A DNA stretch of 64,000 bases, from assembly GCA_022827195.1 (NCBI GenBank), contig JAJDTL010000037.1, positions 1 to 64,000 of the forward strand, written 5' to 3'. The notes under the pieces were generated by a model. That model did no database searches. It was not told the origin of the DNA and saw nothing but the letters and a program-made list of their open reading frames with translations. A program made the translations under genes and the position numbers. This document shows positions 17,990 through 28,036 of the stretch, piece by piece (position 1 is the stretch's first letter; each line of letters begins with the position of its first letter). This stretch comes from Caldilineaceae bacterium. Lineage in GTDB: Bacteria > Chloroflexota > Anaerolineae > Caldilineales > Caldilineaceae.

Positions 17990-19915
17990 TCAGGAGTTGA
18001 GGTGGTAAACGATGAAACGGAGGCGGGGGTCGCTGTCGACGATGGTGTCGCCGCCTGGATAAAGCTGCTCGAGCCGGTCGATTTCCCGGGCGTAGTGCCC
18101 TATCAGCACATAGGTTACGGGGCCGTCATCCATTTTGGTCAGATCAAAGGTACCAAATTCATCAGATCGGTCGGTTCCGGGACTGTCGGGGTAAAGGAAA
18201 CGAATAGATTCATAGTCGAAGGCCCAGCGACTTGAGTAGAAGTAGATGGTGCCCGGGTCGGCGAAAGTGTGGGCCGATTCCAGGGCCTCGACGTGATCCG
18301 AGGCGAAGGCCCAATCCAACTGACGGCTCTTGGCCAGTTCATCAAAGTAGTATCGCAGATTCCAGAACGAGCCGGCCATCAGCACAAGAATGAGCGCGCC
18401 AGCGACGGCAAGCCTACCGCTTTGGCCGAAGGCGCTGCGAATGACGTTGGCGACGCTGACGACACCGACGCCGGCCAGGCCGAAGACCCAAGGGATTGCT
18501 GTGATGCTGCGTCTCAGGGTGCCCGTGGAAGGGTCGGTGACTACCAGTACGGACAGGGCACCGAGTACTGCGAGCAGGGCCAGAAGGTAAGGAGGGCTGC
18601 GCCACCTTCTTACTGAGACGGCAAGGCCGACGTATGCGAGGACCGCGATTCCCGCATCCACTGCGCCTTTGCCGCCGGAACCGTCAGTGCCGTCAACCCT
18701 CGGGTTGCGCATGAAGAGCGTAAGGGAGTCCCATGTTCGCCGCGCGAGAAAGCTGACTTGCTCGGTGAGTGCCTCGCCCTGTGGAAACTCGTGCGAGCGG
18801 AAGACCCACACTTGACCCATGCGTCCCGTCTGTACGGTCGGCGAGGAGATCGTGGTGGAGATGACCGGGATCAGCGCGACGACCAGGCCGATAGAGAAGA
18901 GGGCAAGCGAAAGGAGAGTGGGCTGCAACTGGTCTCTTTGAAGAAAGAGGTAGACGGCCAGGACCGCGAACACGGCGACAAAGAAGCTGGGATAGGCGAA
19001 GTAGGTGTATGGCGCGAGGCCCAGTAGGCCTCCCGCAACCGGCCATGTCAGACGACTGCGGGAACGCATGGCTAAGATGAGGGCGAGCGCCGCCACTGTG
19101 CAGGCAAATGGCAGAGCGACTACGGGACAGGTCACTCTGCTCATGTGCAGGTGCCAGTGACTTACTGCCAGCGCGGTTGCGGCGAACGACGCGGCCACGC
19201 GACCGAAGCCGATCCTGAACAGCAGATAGGCCGCGGGCACGGTAGCGATGCCGAAGAGCGCCATAGAGAGGCGGACGGTAAAAATTGAAGCATCAAATAG
19301 CAGTATCAGGAGTGCGGTAACGTAGAAGGTGCCGGCCGCCTGTCCCAAGGCGCTTCCGCTATGGATGCCGATCCAACCTTCTTCAAGGATGCGCAATGCC
19401 TCCAGCCCGCTCCATGCTTCGTCACCGTGGAAGCCGGCAGGGTAGTCGGCCAGGCGGTAGATACGAAGGAGGGCTGCCATTGCAGTGAGCAGGACGACCG
19501 CCGACATCTCCCATCGGTGGCGGAAGGCCCAGTCTCGCATGAAAGGCATCGACCATTGCCACTCAACAGCAGGAGAGTGCCAGGTCACACCGGGCGATCG
19601 CAGGTAGGCTGAAATCCTTGGCAGGCGAGCCCTAAGCGGGCTGAAGACGGAGGCGGGGCGGACGCGCTCAGCCGAGGATGCGGAGAAGCGTGGGTCATTC
19701 GAAAGGGAGGGGGAGGCTGCGGGGAGGGCCGCACCGCAAGCATCGCAAAAGGTGAGACTTCGAGGATTGTCTGCGCCGCAGTTCGTGCATTGCGCAGCCA
19801 TGCGCAGGCCGCAGTGTCCACAGAAAGTGGCCCCGGCGCGATTCGGCTGTTCGCAGACGGCGCAGGGCTGCAACTCCTGAATTGCGCCGCCCGCAGCAAG
19901 GTCACCTGCAGGCAT
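17990..19915 (-). CDS. Zinc-ribbon / GT-C (GT39-like) membrane glycosyltransferase, paralogue
   Basis: 641 residues with the same architecture as its downstream neighbour: double zinc ribbon (Cys18/21, 32/35, 43/46, 57/60), linker, polytopic GT-C core and C-terminal domain ending LRFIVYHLNS. The catalytic loop reads GFHGDEAWSG. The helices after it (DASIFTVRLSMALFGIATVP) are almost identical in pattern to the paralogue. Upstream, 16 bases separate it from the Agl23-NHL gene, so it is in the same transcription unit. A cytoplasmic zinc ribbon on a GT-C enzyme is unusual and may mediate protein contacts. Confidence 0.82.
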   Translation of the reverse strand: MPAGDLAAGGAIQELQPCAVCEQPNRAGATFCGHCGLRMAAQCTNCGADNPRSLTFCDACGAALPAASPSLSNDPRFSASSAERVRPASVFSPLRARLPRISAYLRSPGVTWHSPAVEWQWSMPFMRDWAFRHRWEMSAVVLLTAMAALLRIYRLADYPAGFHGDEAWSGLEALRILEEGWIGIHSGSALGQAAGTFYVTALLILLFDASIFTVRLSMALFGIATVPAAYLLFRIGFGRVAASFAATALAVSHWHLHMSRVTCPVVALPFACTVAALALILAMRSRSRLTWPVAGGLLGLAPYTYFAYPSFFVAVFAVLAVYLFLQRDQLQPTLLSLALFSIGLVVALIPVISTTISSPTVQTGRMGQVWVFRSHEFPQGEALTEQVSFLARRTWDSLTLFMRNPRVDGTDGSGGKGAVDAGIAVLAYVGLAVSVRRWRSPPYLLALLAVLGALSVLVVTDPSTGTLRRSITAIPWVFGLAGVGVVSVANVIRSAFGQSGRLAVAGALILVLMAGSFWNLRYYFDELAKSRQLDWAFASDHVEALESAHTFADPGTIYFYSSRWAFDYESIRFLYPDSPGTDRSDEFGTFDLTKMDDGPVTYVLIGHYAREIDRLEQLYPGGDTIVDSDPRLRFIVYHLNS

Positions 19916-19931
19916 TTGCAGACTCTAATCC

Positions 19932-22900
19932 TTATCCACTTCCAAAGATGAGGATTCGATTGTTGTCGGCGTCGGCGACAAGGATCTCGCCGCTCAAGGG
20001 GTCGATAGCGATGCCATTGGGCTTGGCGAAATGGTTGAGTTCGCTACCGTACCTGCCGAAGCTGGCGCGTACGATACCATCGGCGGAGATCACGAATACC
20101 TGTGCGAACTGTGGATCGGTGGCGTAGACTGTGCCGTCGTTTGCTGCGGCCAAATAGGGCTTGTCCCAGACCTTGTCGCTGTCCCAAGTGGGCATTGGCC
20201 ACTCGGACAGCGCTTGCAGGTCGGAGGACAGGACCTGAATGCGGCTGTTCCAGGCATCGCTAACGAGGATCAGGCCGGTTGTTGGGTGAACGGCAACATC
20301 AACGGGTTCGTCGAAGTAGCCGAGCAGGACGCCACCGCCGCCGGCCTGCCGCACAAACTCCCCGTCGGGCGTAAACTCAAGGATGCGCTTGTTTCCTGTG
20401 TCGGCGACGAGAAGATTGCCGGACGGGTGGATTGCCAGGCCGCGCGGGCCGAAGAGGACAAAGGGATCGGCGTAATCGCCGCTGACCGTACCGAAAAAGC
20501 CCCACTTATTCAAGAAATTTCCGGAACTGTCGAATGCCTGGATGCGCCCGTTCCAGGTGTCGGAGACGAAAATTGTGCCGTCGGCTGCCACTGCAATCCC
20601 CCACGGTTCGCGGAACTGGCCGTCGCCGGTTTCCAGAGGGCCTGCGCCATCGGGATCGAGGCAGCCGGTGCCGACTTCGTCGGAGAGGAGGCAGGTGCTG
20701 CCGAACGCCAAGGCGAGCGAACCGTCCGGGTTGAGGACGACAACGCGGTTGTTGCCGGTATCCAGGATGTAGCGGCGTGCATCCGGGCCCACTGTGACTG
20801 CGCGGGGGGCAGTTAGCGGAACGCCTGCGAATGCGCCACTGTAGAGGCCGCTGGCGGTACGTTCGATTTCCGAGTAGTTAAAGATTGGGTCGCTGGCTGC
20901 CGTTGGGATGACGTCGAGATCCCAGACGAGATTCGCGATGTCTTTGCGGACGTACATGCGGAACTCTTCGACATGCGGCCATGCCGTGAGCGAGCGGTCG
21001 GGGTGGTTGCGGTAGAAGAAGATTTGCCAGAGCCGGTTGCGCTTTTCCGGGTCGGACAGGGCGTCCCAGATTTGCGAAAAGGACAGGCCGCGATGTTGCT
21101 GCCGGTCCCCGTCCCATAGGCCTTTGTAGCTCTCTTCGGGCCACCAGATCAGGCGATAGGAGCGGCTGACGTAGTCCCGCGCCACAAAAGGTTCCACCTT
21201 GGCGTAATTCTTGTCGCCGACGAGGATAATGGGCGACTCCATCGAATCGCCGGACGGATTGGCGCCGTAGAAGAGAGCGTTGGGGTAGAAGCGCATGTAC
21301 CAGGTCATCGGCCATGCTACGTCATCGTCATAGGCGACCTGAATCTCACGCTCTCCGACCGTTCGTTCACTGATTCTCTCGATTTCATCCAGCGCGACTT
21401 TCACATCGGGAGAGGCGTGGGCGTAGACCAGATACTCGGTCGCCATGTCATAGTTGAGGTAGGTAAGCAGATAGGAGAAACGAATTGTGAGGAGAAACAG
21501 TAGCGCGGCCGCCACCACGGCGGTCAGACGCAGGATCTGCCGCCAGCCATAGCGTACGAATGCCACGACGACCAATGCGATCACTGCTACGCTCGCGACC
21601 AGGACAGGGATGAAGCGGGCGGTCTGTGCCAGAGCATCCAGCTCGCGTCCGCCCTCGGGAAAGGAGCTGAACAACGTTGCGACAATGAAAAGAAGTGCGG
21701 GAAGCAGCGCGAAAACCCACCAGCCGTAGGTTGCTCGCAACTCTTCCCAGTTGATACGCCGCACCAAACGGGCGCACCACCACGCGCCGATCAGTGCCAT
21801 CGGCTGTGCCAGGTGGGTCATCAGCCAAGGCATCTTTTCGCCGGCGTAGGAGTATGCCAGCCAGGCCGTAACCATCCACCAAGCGAGAAAGGCAATGACG
21901 TACGGCCGAACCAAAACGTTTGGCTGGTCGGCTCCGCTCGCGTATGCGGTTGAGGGGGAGCCCGGCTCTTCCACTGGGGAAGATTCCTTATCTACCTGAA
22001 CTTCCTCCTCGTCTGATTTCGCCCTGCGCCAGTTGCGCACCGCAGTCCGCCATGCGAGCAGCGAAAGGGCGCCCAGACTAAGAAAGAGGGGAAGGATTTC
22101 ATAGAGCAGCGCCTGAAGCAGGTAGTAGTACCAGGGCTGGCTACCGCGCTGCACTTCCTGCTGTGCAAGCCAGTAGCCGAGGCTGCCGACGACGCCGGTT
22201 GCAAGACCATTTACGGCGTTGGTAAAGAAGGTCGTGAAAAGCACTATCTCGATGGCCCAAAAGAGACCCATGAGGGCGGCCCAGTTGCCGAAGGTGAGGG
22301 ATTGTTCCACCTCATCTGCAGCAGCGGCCCCGTTACGCTTGTTGTTGTTCTTCAGGACAACGAACCAGAACATCGCGATCATCAGGCTGACCGCAGTCAT
22401 CAGCAGCACGAAGAGGGCCGATTTGGCCAAGTCCTCGGTGGTTGCGTAGGCGAGTGCATCCCACCCCAGGAGCAGGTGACCAAACGGAGCGGTGAATGGC
22501 AGTACGAGGGTGAAGAAAAGAACTGCGAGATCGGCATAGGGGCTGAGACGGACCGGTTCACGGGCGCGAAAACGGCGCCAGAGCGCGGCTGCGACCAGGA
22601 AGGCGCCGAAAATCGCCCCTGACATGAACTGGTTCTCTTTGGTGGCGAATCCGAGCGCCATTGCGGCAACGGTCAAATAGAGCCACTTCATCCTGCGATC
22701 TTCGACAAAGCGGAAAATGCCGTACACCCAGATCATTGCGATGAAGACGATGTAGATGTCGTTGCGGATGTAGCGGCTGTGAAAGAGCAAACTGGGGCTG
22801 ACGAGCAGCATCATGCCGGCGAACAGCGCGCCCAGACGACCGAGCCAACGGCGGTAGAACCAGGCCATGCCAATTGCGCCGATTCCGGCCAGGGCGGGCA

Positions 22901-23279
22901 TGACGCGCGAAGTGGCGTCACTGGCGCCGATCAGATAGTAGATGAGAGCGTTTGCATGGAACAAGAATGGCCCGTGCATCATGGGGTTGTGTTGGTAGCT
23001 GCCGCTGCGGTAGAGTTCGTGCGAGTAGACTGCGTGCAGGCTCTCATCATGGCTCATGCCGCGTGCGCCCAAGTCGTAGAAGCGCGTAACGACGGCCAAA
23101 ACCAGGATGGCGCCCCACGCGACCACCTCCCAGTCAAGGCGCATGGACTGAATGATGCTACTGTCGAGCAACCCGGAGGGCGCGCCCTGCCTCGCTTCGG
23201 CAGGTTGCTGTTCTTCAGCAAGAGATGGCGCTTCGTCGGCGTCCAGCGCCCGGCCTTCCGATCCTTCTTGATCAGCCAT
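19932..23279 (-). CDS. Agl23-like (TIGR03663-type) membrane protein with C-terminal NHL propeller
   Basis: 1115 residues. A GT-C membrane core has GMSHDESLHAVYSHELYRSG in its first outer loop, followed by NPMMHGPFLFH and RVMPALAGIGAIG, the pattern of the flippase-associated Agl23-like family. About a dozen helices extend to residue 620. From about residue 815 there are repeated blades such as VTVGPDARRYILDTGNNRVVVL, IAVAADGTIFVSDTWNGRIQ and IHPSGNLLVADTGNKRI, typical of a six-bladed NHL propeller. The propeller probably lies outside and binds glycan or protein. It starts 3 bases after the upstream GT-C gene's stop. The enzyme-propeller fusion links this gene to the NHL protein at 37563. Confidence 0.85.
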   Translation of the reverse strand: MADQEGSEGRALDADEAPSLAEEQQPAEARQGAPSGLLDSSIIQSMRLDWEVVAWGAILVLAVVTRFYDLGARGMSHDESLHAVYSHELYRSGSYQHNPMMHGPFLFHANALIYYLIGASDATSRVMPALAGIGAIGMAWFYRRWLGRLGALFAGMMLLVSPSLLFHSRYIRNDIYIVFIAMIWVYGIFRFVEDRRMKWLYLTVAAMALGFATKENQFMSGAIFGAFLVAAALWRRFRAREPVRLSPYADLAVLFFTLVLPFTAPFGHLLLGWDALAYATTEDLAKSALFVLLMTAVSLMIAMFWFVVLKNNNKRNGAAAADEVEQSLTFGNWAALMGLFWAIEIVLFTTFFTNAVNGLATGVVGSLGYWLAQQEVQRGSQPWYYYLLQALLYEILPLFLSLGALSLLAWRTAVRNWRRAKSDEEEVQVDKESSPVEEPGSPSTAYASGADQPNVLVRPYVIAFLAWWMVTAWLAYSYAGEKMPWLMTHLAQPMALIGAWWCARLVRRINWEELRATYGWWVFALLPALLFIVATLFSSFPEGGRELDALAQTARFIPVLVASVAVIALVVVAFVRYGWRQILRLTAVVAAALLFLLTIRFSYLLTYLNYDMATEYLVYAHASPDVKVALDEIERISERTVGEREIQVAYDDDVAWPMTWYMRFYPNALFYGANPSGDSMESPIILVGDKNYAKVEPFVARDYVSRSYRLIWWPEESYKGLWDGDRQQHRGLSFSQIWDALSDPEKRNRLWQIFFYRNHPDRSLTAWPHVEEFRMYVRKDIANLVWDLDVIPTAASDPIFNYSEIERTASGLYSGAFAGVPLTAPRAVTVGPDARRYILDTGNNRVVVLNPDGSLALAFGSTCLLSDEVGTGCLDPDGAGPLETGDGQFREPWGIAVAADGTIFVSDTWNGRIQAFDSSGNFLNKWGFFGTVSGDYADPFVLFGPRGLAIHPSGNLLVADTGNKRILEFTPDGEFVRQAGGGGVLLGYFDEPVDVAVHPTTGLILVSDAWNSRIQVLSSDLQALSEWPMPTWDSDKVWDKPYLAAANDGTVYATDPQFAQVFVISADGIVRASFGRYGSELNHFAKPNGIAIDPLSGEILVADADNNRILIFGSG

Positions 23280-23282
23280 CGT

Positions 23283-25259
23283 CTACTCCCGTCTTACCCA
23301 AAGTTCGGCCTCTTCCTGGCTGGATTCGTCCCCAGAGACTTGCCCCCTCTCTCTAAGGAGAATCCATCTCAAGAGGGGGCCTGCGCCGACAAGGTCGGTC
23401 GGCAGCCAACGTTGGGTTGCTGCATAACTGCTACCAATGTAGCCGCTGGGCAGGTTGAGCCGCTCACCCTCGCTGCCGGCGCCGCGCTGGCTAACAACCA
23501 AGGCATCACCTTCCAGTTCTCTCATCTGGGAACCAGGCTGCCAACGCAGATCGCGCATTGAACGCAAGTGCCAGGCAAAGAACGGCAGGTGACTGGGTTT
23601 CACATGCAGATAAACCGGTGCGGTCGTACTCTTCCCGGCACGAAGAAAACTGAGGCGCGTGACGTCCTCCGCCAATTGAGCGACCCCTTCGTCTCCCACT
23701 TCGGCAAAAAGGCTGTGTACCTGATTTGCTTCCGGGCGAAGATTCATCTTCCAGCTGCTGCTCGCCTGTACCAGAAAGATGGCCGCCAGGAACAGCAGGC
23801 CAAAAGCCTGCCCGCCCGCGCGCGCGCCCGCCCACAGATAAAGAAACACGCCCAATGCCGGGATAAGCAGATAGAATGCAGTCAGACGCAGGTCAAAGCT
23901 GCCGGTTCGCAGAGACTCGGTCAAATTGCCAGTCCAGAAGAATGACGTAACAAGCAGGATACCCATGGTCGCAAGGGTCAGCAAACTGGCTTCGTTCTTG
24001 TACAGCCCTTTTGTCAGTCCAAAACGTAAGATGGTCGTTGCAGTTCCTGCCGCCAGCAGGAGCAACGGGAGTCCCAGGACGAGCAGACTGACAGGTGTTC
24101 GCCCGGGCAGGAGTATCAGCATCAGCCCCCAGCCGACACCTCCCGCCAGGACACGCAGCAGTTGCGTCTGGGCAGAATTCTGTGGACGAGCTTTGTTGGG
24201 GAGGCCGAGTTCGTCTTGGTCCTCACGGTTTCCAGAGAACGGCCGATTTATCATCGCTAGTGAGAAGAAGAGCCCGATCCCGCCAAAGAGTATCAAGAAC
24301 GGCTCGTCTACAAGAAGGCTGAGCAAGGCCCAGTTCAATGGGTAGGCCTGCTGCGCGTGCAGGATGGAGTGGCCGTAGGAACCGACGAAGAGGTGCTCGA
24401 TTGCGAGGCCGACACTTTCTCCGACGAGGGAAAGCCCAGAGAAATTGGCTAAGAAGCCGGTCGCACCAAGAAGCATGGTCCCCAAGCAGATTGCTGCCGT
24501 TCGCCCTCGCACTCCATCTGCCAACAGATTCCGAGTGACGTCGTATCTCAGCACGAGTGCGAACACCAAGGTAGGCAGCAACAGCCATGCCAAGGGTCCG
24601 CTGATCAGGAAGAGCCCGACGGCCGCAGGCAGCCAAATTGCCTTGTTTCCCTTGTTGCTGTCGTCAAACAGCCAACCCAACAGGGGTATTGCTGTCAAGA
24701 GCGAGAGTGTCGCGCTATCGGCCATGCGACTGAAGGAGAGCAGCCAGGGGTCAAAGACGAAGAGGAACGCGGCCATCAAGGCCCCGCCCCGCCCCATGCT
24801 GCTGCGGAGCGTCCATGCGGCCAGAACAAGCCCGGCGCCGGCAGCGGCGGGAACGAGGCGTGCCCAGAAGGCATTGCCGCCTCCAGTCAGGAAGAAAATG
24901 CCGCGCTGGATCGAAAAGAGAAGAGGGCTTACCGGTGCACCCTGATCGGGGAGCCGGCTGGCTTCAAGCAGGCCGTAGGAGTGGGCCAGCCAAGCGGGCC
25001 AGATCTGCGCTGCCTCCCACGGTGAAATCGGCTCAGACATGCCCAAACCGTAGAGCCGCAGGCTCAGCGCCAGGACGAACAGAAGCGCGTACAAGGCTTG
25101 CTCAACGGTGGGCCCGGCTGGCGCGGCTGCGGACATGAGCGCTGGTGGCTTCTCCTTTGCCGGACGATCGTCCTCCGCGTCTAATTTCTTGGAGACAGGT
25201 GGTTCAGTCGAATTCTCTTCTGACACCGGCAACCTGTTGTTCCTTGCAATCCAAGACAC
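23283..25259 (-). CDS. GT-C-like polytopic membrane protein, catalytic acidic pair altered
   Basis: 658 residues, 10-12 predicted helices after a Pro/Lys-rich N-terminal tail, and a small C-terminal soluble segment. The topology and first-loop position match the GT39-like neighbours, but the loop reads ISPWEAAQIW, so the canonical Asp-Glu is Trp-Glu. It may be an inactive partner or use another residue. It sits between the DUF2298 gene and the Agl23-like gene (3-base spacing to the latter), so co-expression is very likely. The family assignment rests on topology and context. Confidence 0.65.
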   Translation of the reverse strand: MSWIARNNRLPVSEENSTEPPVSKKLDAEDDRPAKEKPPALMSAAAPAGPTVEQALYALLFVLALSLRLYGLGMSEPISPWEAAQIWPAWLAHSYGLLEASRLPDQGAPVSPLLFSIQRGIFFLTGGGNAFWARLVPAAAGAGLVLAAWTLRSSMGRGGALMAAFLFVFDPWLLSFSRMADSATLSLLTAIPLLGWLFDDSNKGNKAIWLPAAVGLFLISGPLAWLLLPTLVFALVLRYDVTRNLLADGVRGRTAAICLGTMLLGATGFLANFSGLSLVGESVGLAIEHLFVGSYGHSILHAQQAYPLNWALLSLLVDEPFLILFGGIGLFFSLAMINRPFSGNREDQDELGLPNKARPQNSAQTQLLRVLAGGVGWGLMLILLPGRTPVSLLVLGLPLLLLAAGTATTILRFGLTKGLYKNEASLLTLATMGILLVTSFFWTGNLTESLRTGSFDLRLTAFYLLIPALGVFLYLWAGARAGGQAFGLLFLAAIFLVQASSSWKMNLRPEANQVHSLFAEVGDEGVAQLAEDVTRLSFLRAGKSTTAPVYLHVKPSHLPFFAWHLRSMRDLRWQPGSQMRELEGDALVVSQRGAGSEGERLNLPSGYIGSSYAATQRWLPTDLVGAGPLLRWILLRERGQVSGDESSQEEAELWVRRE

Positions 25260-25324
25260 TTGTTGTCAATGCGGCCACACTCGATTGGTCCTGATGCACG
25301 GGAGGCCGCGTATTATGGCGACCA

Positions 25325-28036
25325 CTAGTAGCCCTTTTGTGCCGCGACTTGCGTTCGAAAAATGCGATAGTTGCCCTGTTCGAAAACAAGCTCAAGGAAA
25401 GTGGCCAATTGCAACTCCACCGTCGGCGACAGGCTGTATTGCGCTCGCTCTTCGGGGCCGACGATCAGATAGTCGATCTGCCAGCGATCGAGCAAAGCCG
25501 GCAGGATCGAATGCATGGGACGTTGGTAGATCTCCTCGATCGACTGTGCGCGGCCGGCCGCCAGCTCACCATAGGTCCGACCGCGCCACTGGGACTGATG
25601 GCCGTCCCATCCCAAGAGCGTAGCCCTTCCCGTGGCCGCGCTAATGCGAGAAGAATTCACCTGGTAACTTGCTCCTTTGGCCTCCAAAACTACTGCATCT
25701 TCAGGCGTGTTGCGCCGAATCCAATCGATCGCGGCCTTTTCGTCGGCGCCGATATGGGCAAGGCCGTTGAGGGTTGGCTGGCGAGTGCCGAAGCCGTTGA
25801 TTTTGGCGTACACGCCCGCCACAGGATAGATCAGGCACGAAAGGATAAGCAAGAGCGAGAAGGCTGGAATGAGGTATCCGGGAAAGGGAATTGAGACGCG
25901 GCCCGTTGCGAACCAGGCGATGGCAAATGCGGAGGCGATCGCCAGTAGCAGCCAACTTTGATAGTAAAACTTGAAGATTGTATTCATGCGTATGCCAAAG
26001 TGGTCCCGCAGATAGGTGAACTCGGGGGCATAGGCAAGAAGGATACCGATCGCGACGAGGCAGAGTACGAAAGCTGTTGTTCGCGGCGAGTTTTGCGGCC
26101 CAACAAGCCGCTGCCAGAGCATCGCCAACGTCAAGGAGAGTAGGGAGCCCAAAAGGAGAAAGGTGAGGGGCTGTGAGAGGCGGCGATGGATGATGATTTC
26201 ACCGTAGCCGCTTGCGCCTTCAGGCAAGGGGGGCGCCGCGGCAGAACCGCTCACAGTCAGCAGCCCTGCTATGAAGAGATAGACTACAGGCAGACCGAAG
26301 ACGTAGATGGCGAATGTGACCAGGACGACCACGGACGGGGGCTGTTCGCGCCATGCAACGAGCAAGAGCCCGGTGACTGCGACCAGGAAGTGGCCGAACA
26401 TCAGCAGGAACTGAGGCAGGCGGGTAGGGTGGAACAGATTGGGGAGGATTCCGGCGGCCTGGCTTTGTGCGGTCAACAAATAAGGCAGATAGAGAAGCAG
26501 GGTCCCGCCGATGAGCGCGACGCTCATGATACCCATGCGAGTCAGCGCGGCCCGGAGGGGTGCCAGATTCTCGGAAATCTGCCATGCGCCGGTGAAGAGC
26601 GCCGCGATCAGGATCAGTAGCAGATAGGGAGGAAAGTCCCATGAATTGAGAAAGAAGAGGGCGCCGGTTGCCGCGATCAGCAGGCCCAGCCCTACCACGC
26701 CCAGAGGCAGGCTGCCGATAAGAGAACGAAAGTGACGAAAAGGTGTTTGCGGTCGGACGTCTTCCCGCGTGCCTGCGCAAAACCAGTTCAACGCGATAGC
26801 GATAACCAGGATGACAAAGGGCATGGCGAGCACATGGGGATGATTGTCTCCGAGGATGTAACTGAATACGGGGAATTCGTCGATGATCTCGATGTGGTTG
26901 CCATCGAAGTCGAGGTCCTCGATGACACGGCTGGCCCGCCACCACCAGGTCCAACCGCTGTCGATGTACCAGAGACGTGAGACTTGCGCCCTCTCCGGGA
27001 AGTTATAGACATCTACCAGGCGGAGCAGTCCGTCAAGGCGGACGCCCTGGGCATACAGCCATTCAAGCAGCACGTGCAAATTGGAGGTCAATGCGACGGC
27101 AGTCGCAGTCAATAGCCCTGCGGCCACGGGCAGCCCCCGTGGCAGAGCGGGATTCGGGGCGCCATTGGCCAGTGAATCGTCACCGGTATTGGTCTTGAGA
27201 TCAGCGGCGCCTTGTTCGGCTTCAAGGTCTTCCAGCTCTTCCGCCTGTTCGGCCATCTCTGTTTCAGAAGATTCGTCTGGTACTTCGTCATCGTCCTCTT
27301 TCTCGGCGTCGTCTGCCTCTTCGTCCGACAGTTCGTCTGTGCCTAGAACGGCTGCGGCGGCGTCCGCTTCCACTGCTCGCAACCGCAAGAGGTTGTAGCC
27401 GAGCCCGAAGCTGCCGGTGAAGAGAAGTCCAAACCAACAGGCCTGGCCCACGTTGTAGGCGATCTCCGGGGGTTGGCCGGCAAGACGCGCGAGGGCGGTT
27501 ATCATCCAGTATCCGAAGTAGTAGTAGCTGATGGCATAGCCGGCCAGCCACGGATCGCGGGGGGGATAAGTAGGGCTACTCCAGATGCCGCTCATGAACA
27601 TCAGGTCCATCGGCTGCTCGGTATGGCTGATGGCGGGGTCGCGGGCGCGCACCCATGTCCACGCGGCGAAGGCGCAAAGGAAGAGCAGTTCGACGGTCAG
27701 CACGTAGGTCCAGCGGGGGACTTGAAATCTGGGACTGTTGGGAGTTGTGTGTGTCTCGCTTGGAGGCGCGGTTCCCTTTCTTAGCGCAAGCCAAAGGCAC
27801 AGGAAAGCGGTGACAAAGAGTGCAAGCCAGACGCCGCCAACGTTGTTGCGCAGCAGGCCGTAGCTAGTGCCCAGCCAAAGCAACAGGCTGACCAGCAGGA
27901 TGCCCAGTATTCGTGCAAATGTGTACCCGTTGTCGGGCAGATTGCGGAAATAGCGCAGCGTGAGCGGCAGCGCCGCGGCTCCGACCAGCTGGGTGACCAG
28001 GTACCAGGTCAGAAAGGGCAGAAAGACTTCACGCAT
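25325..28036 (-). CDS. DUF2298 ('YYY'-domain) membrane protein
   Basis: 903 residues, about 16 transmembrane helices. Diagnostic segment: QPMDLMFMSGIWSSPTYPPR followed by DPWLAGYAISYYYFGYWM, the eponymous Tyr-Tyr-Tyr motif of the Chloroflexi/archaeal DUF2298 (Chlor_Arch_YYY) family. An acidic low-complexity stretch (about residues 235-280, Glu/Asp-rich) lies in a loop. Later ILGDNHPHVLAMPF and YLRDHFGIRMNTIFKFYYQSW are also family hallmarks. Thought to be GT-C-like sugar transferases or carriers, function unproven. Its ATG overlaps the stop of the NUDIX gene (ATGCGTGA), so it is translationally coupled. Confidence 0.85.
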   Translation of the reverse strand: MREVFLPFLTWYLVTQLVGAAALPLTLRYFRNLPDNGYTFARILGILLVSLLLWLGTSYGLLRNNVGGVWLALFVTAFLCLWLALRKGTAPPSETHTTPNSPRFQVPRWTYVLTVELLFLCAFAAWTWVRARDPAISHTEQPMDLMFMSGIWSSPTYPPRDPWLAGYAISYYYFGYWMITALARLAGQPPEIAYNVGQACWFGLLFTGSFGLGYNLLRLRAVEADAAAAVLGTDELSDEEADDAEKEDDDEVPDESSETEMAEQAEELEDLEAEQGAADLKTNTGDDSLANGAPNPALPRGLPVAAGLLTATAVALTSNLHVLLEWLYAQGVRLDGLLRLVDVYNFPERAQVSRLWYIDSGWTWWWRASRVIEDLDFDGNHIEIIDEFPVFSYILGDNHPHVLAMPFVILVIAIALNWFCAGTREDVRPQTPFRHFRSLIGSLPLGVVGLGLLIAATGALFFLNSWDFPPYLLLILIAALFTGAWQISENLAPLRAALTRMGIMSVALIGGTLLLYLPYLLTAQSQAAGILPNLFHPTRLPQFLLMFGHFLVAVTGLLLVAWREQPPSVVVLVTFAIYVFGLPVVYLFIAGLLTVSGSAAAPPLPEGASGYGEIIIHRRLSQPLTFLLLGSLLSLTLAMLWQRLVGPQNSPRTTAFVLCLVAIGILLAYAPEFTYLRDHFGIRMNTIFKFYYQSWLLLAIASAFAIAWFATGRVSIPFPGYLIPAFSLLLILSCLIYPVAGVYAKINGFGTRQPTLNGLAHIGADEKAAIDWIRRNTPEDAVVLEAKGASYQVNSSRISAATGRATLLGWDGHQSQWRGRTYGELAAGRAQSIEEIYQRPMHSILPALLDRWQIDYLIVGPEERAQYSLSPTVELQLATFLELVFEQGNYRIFRTQVAAQKGY

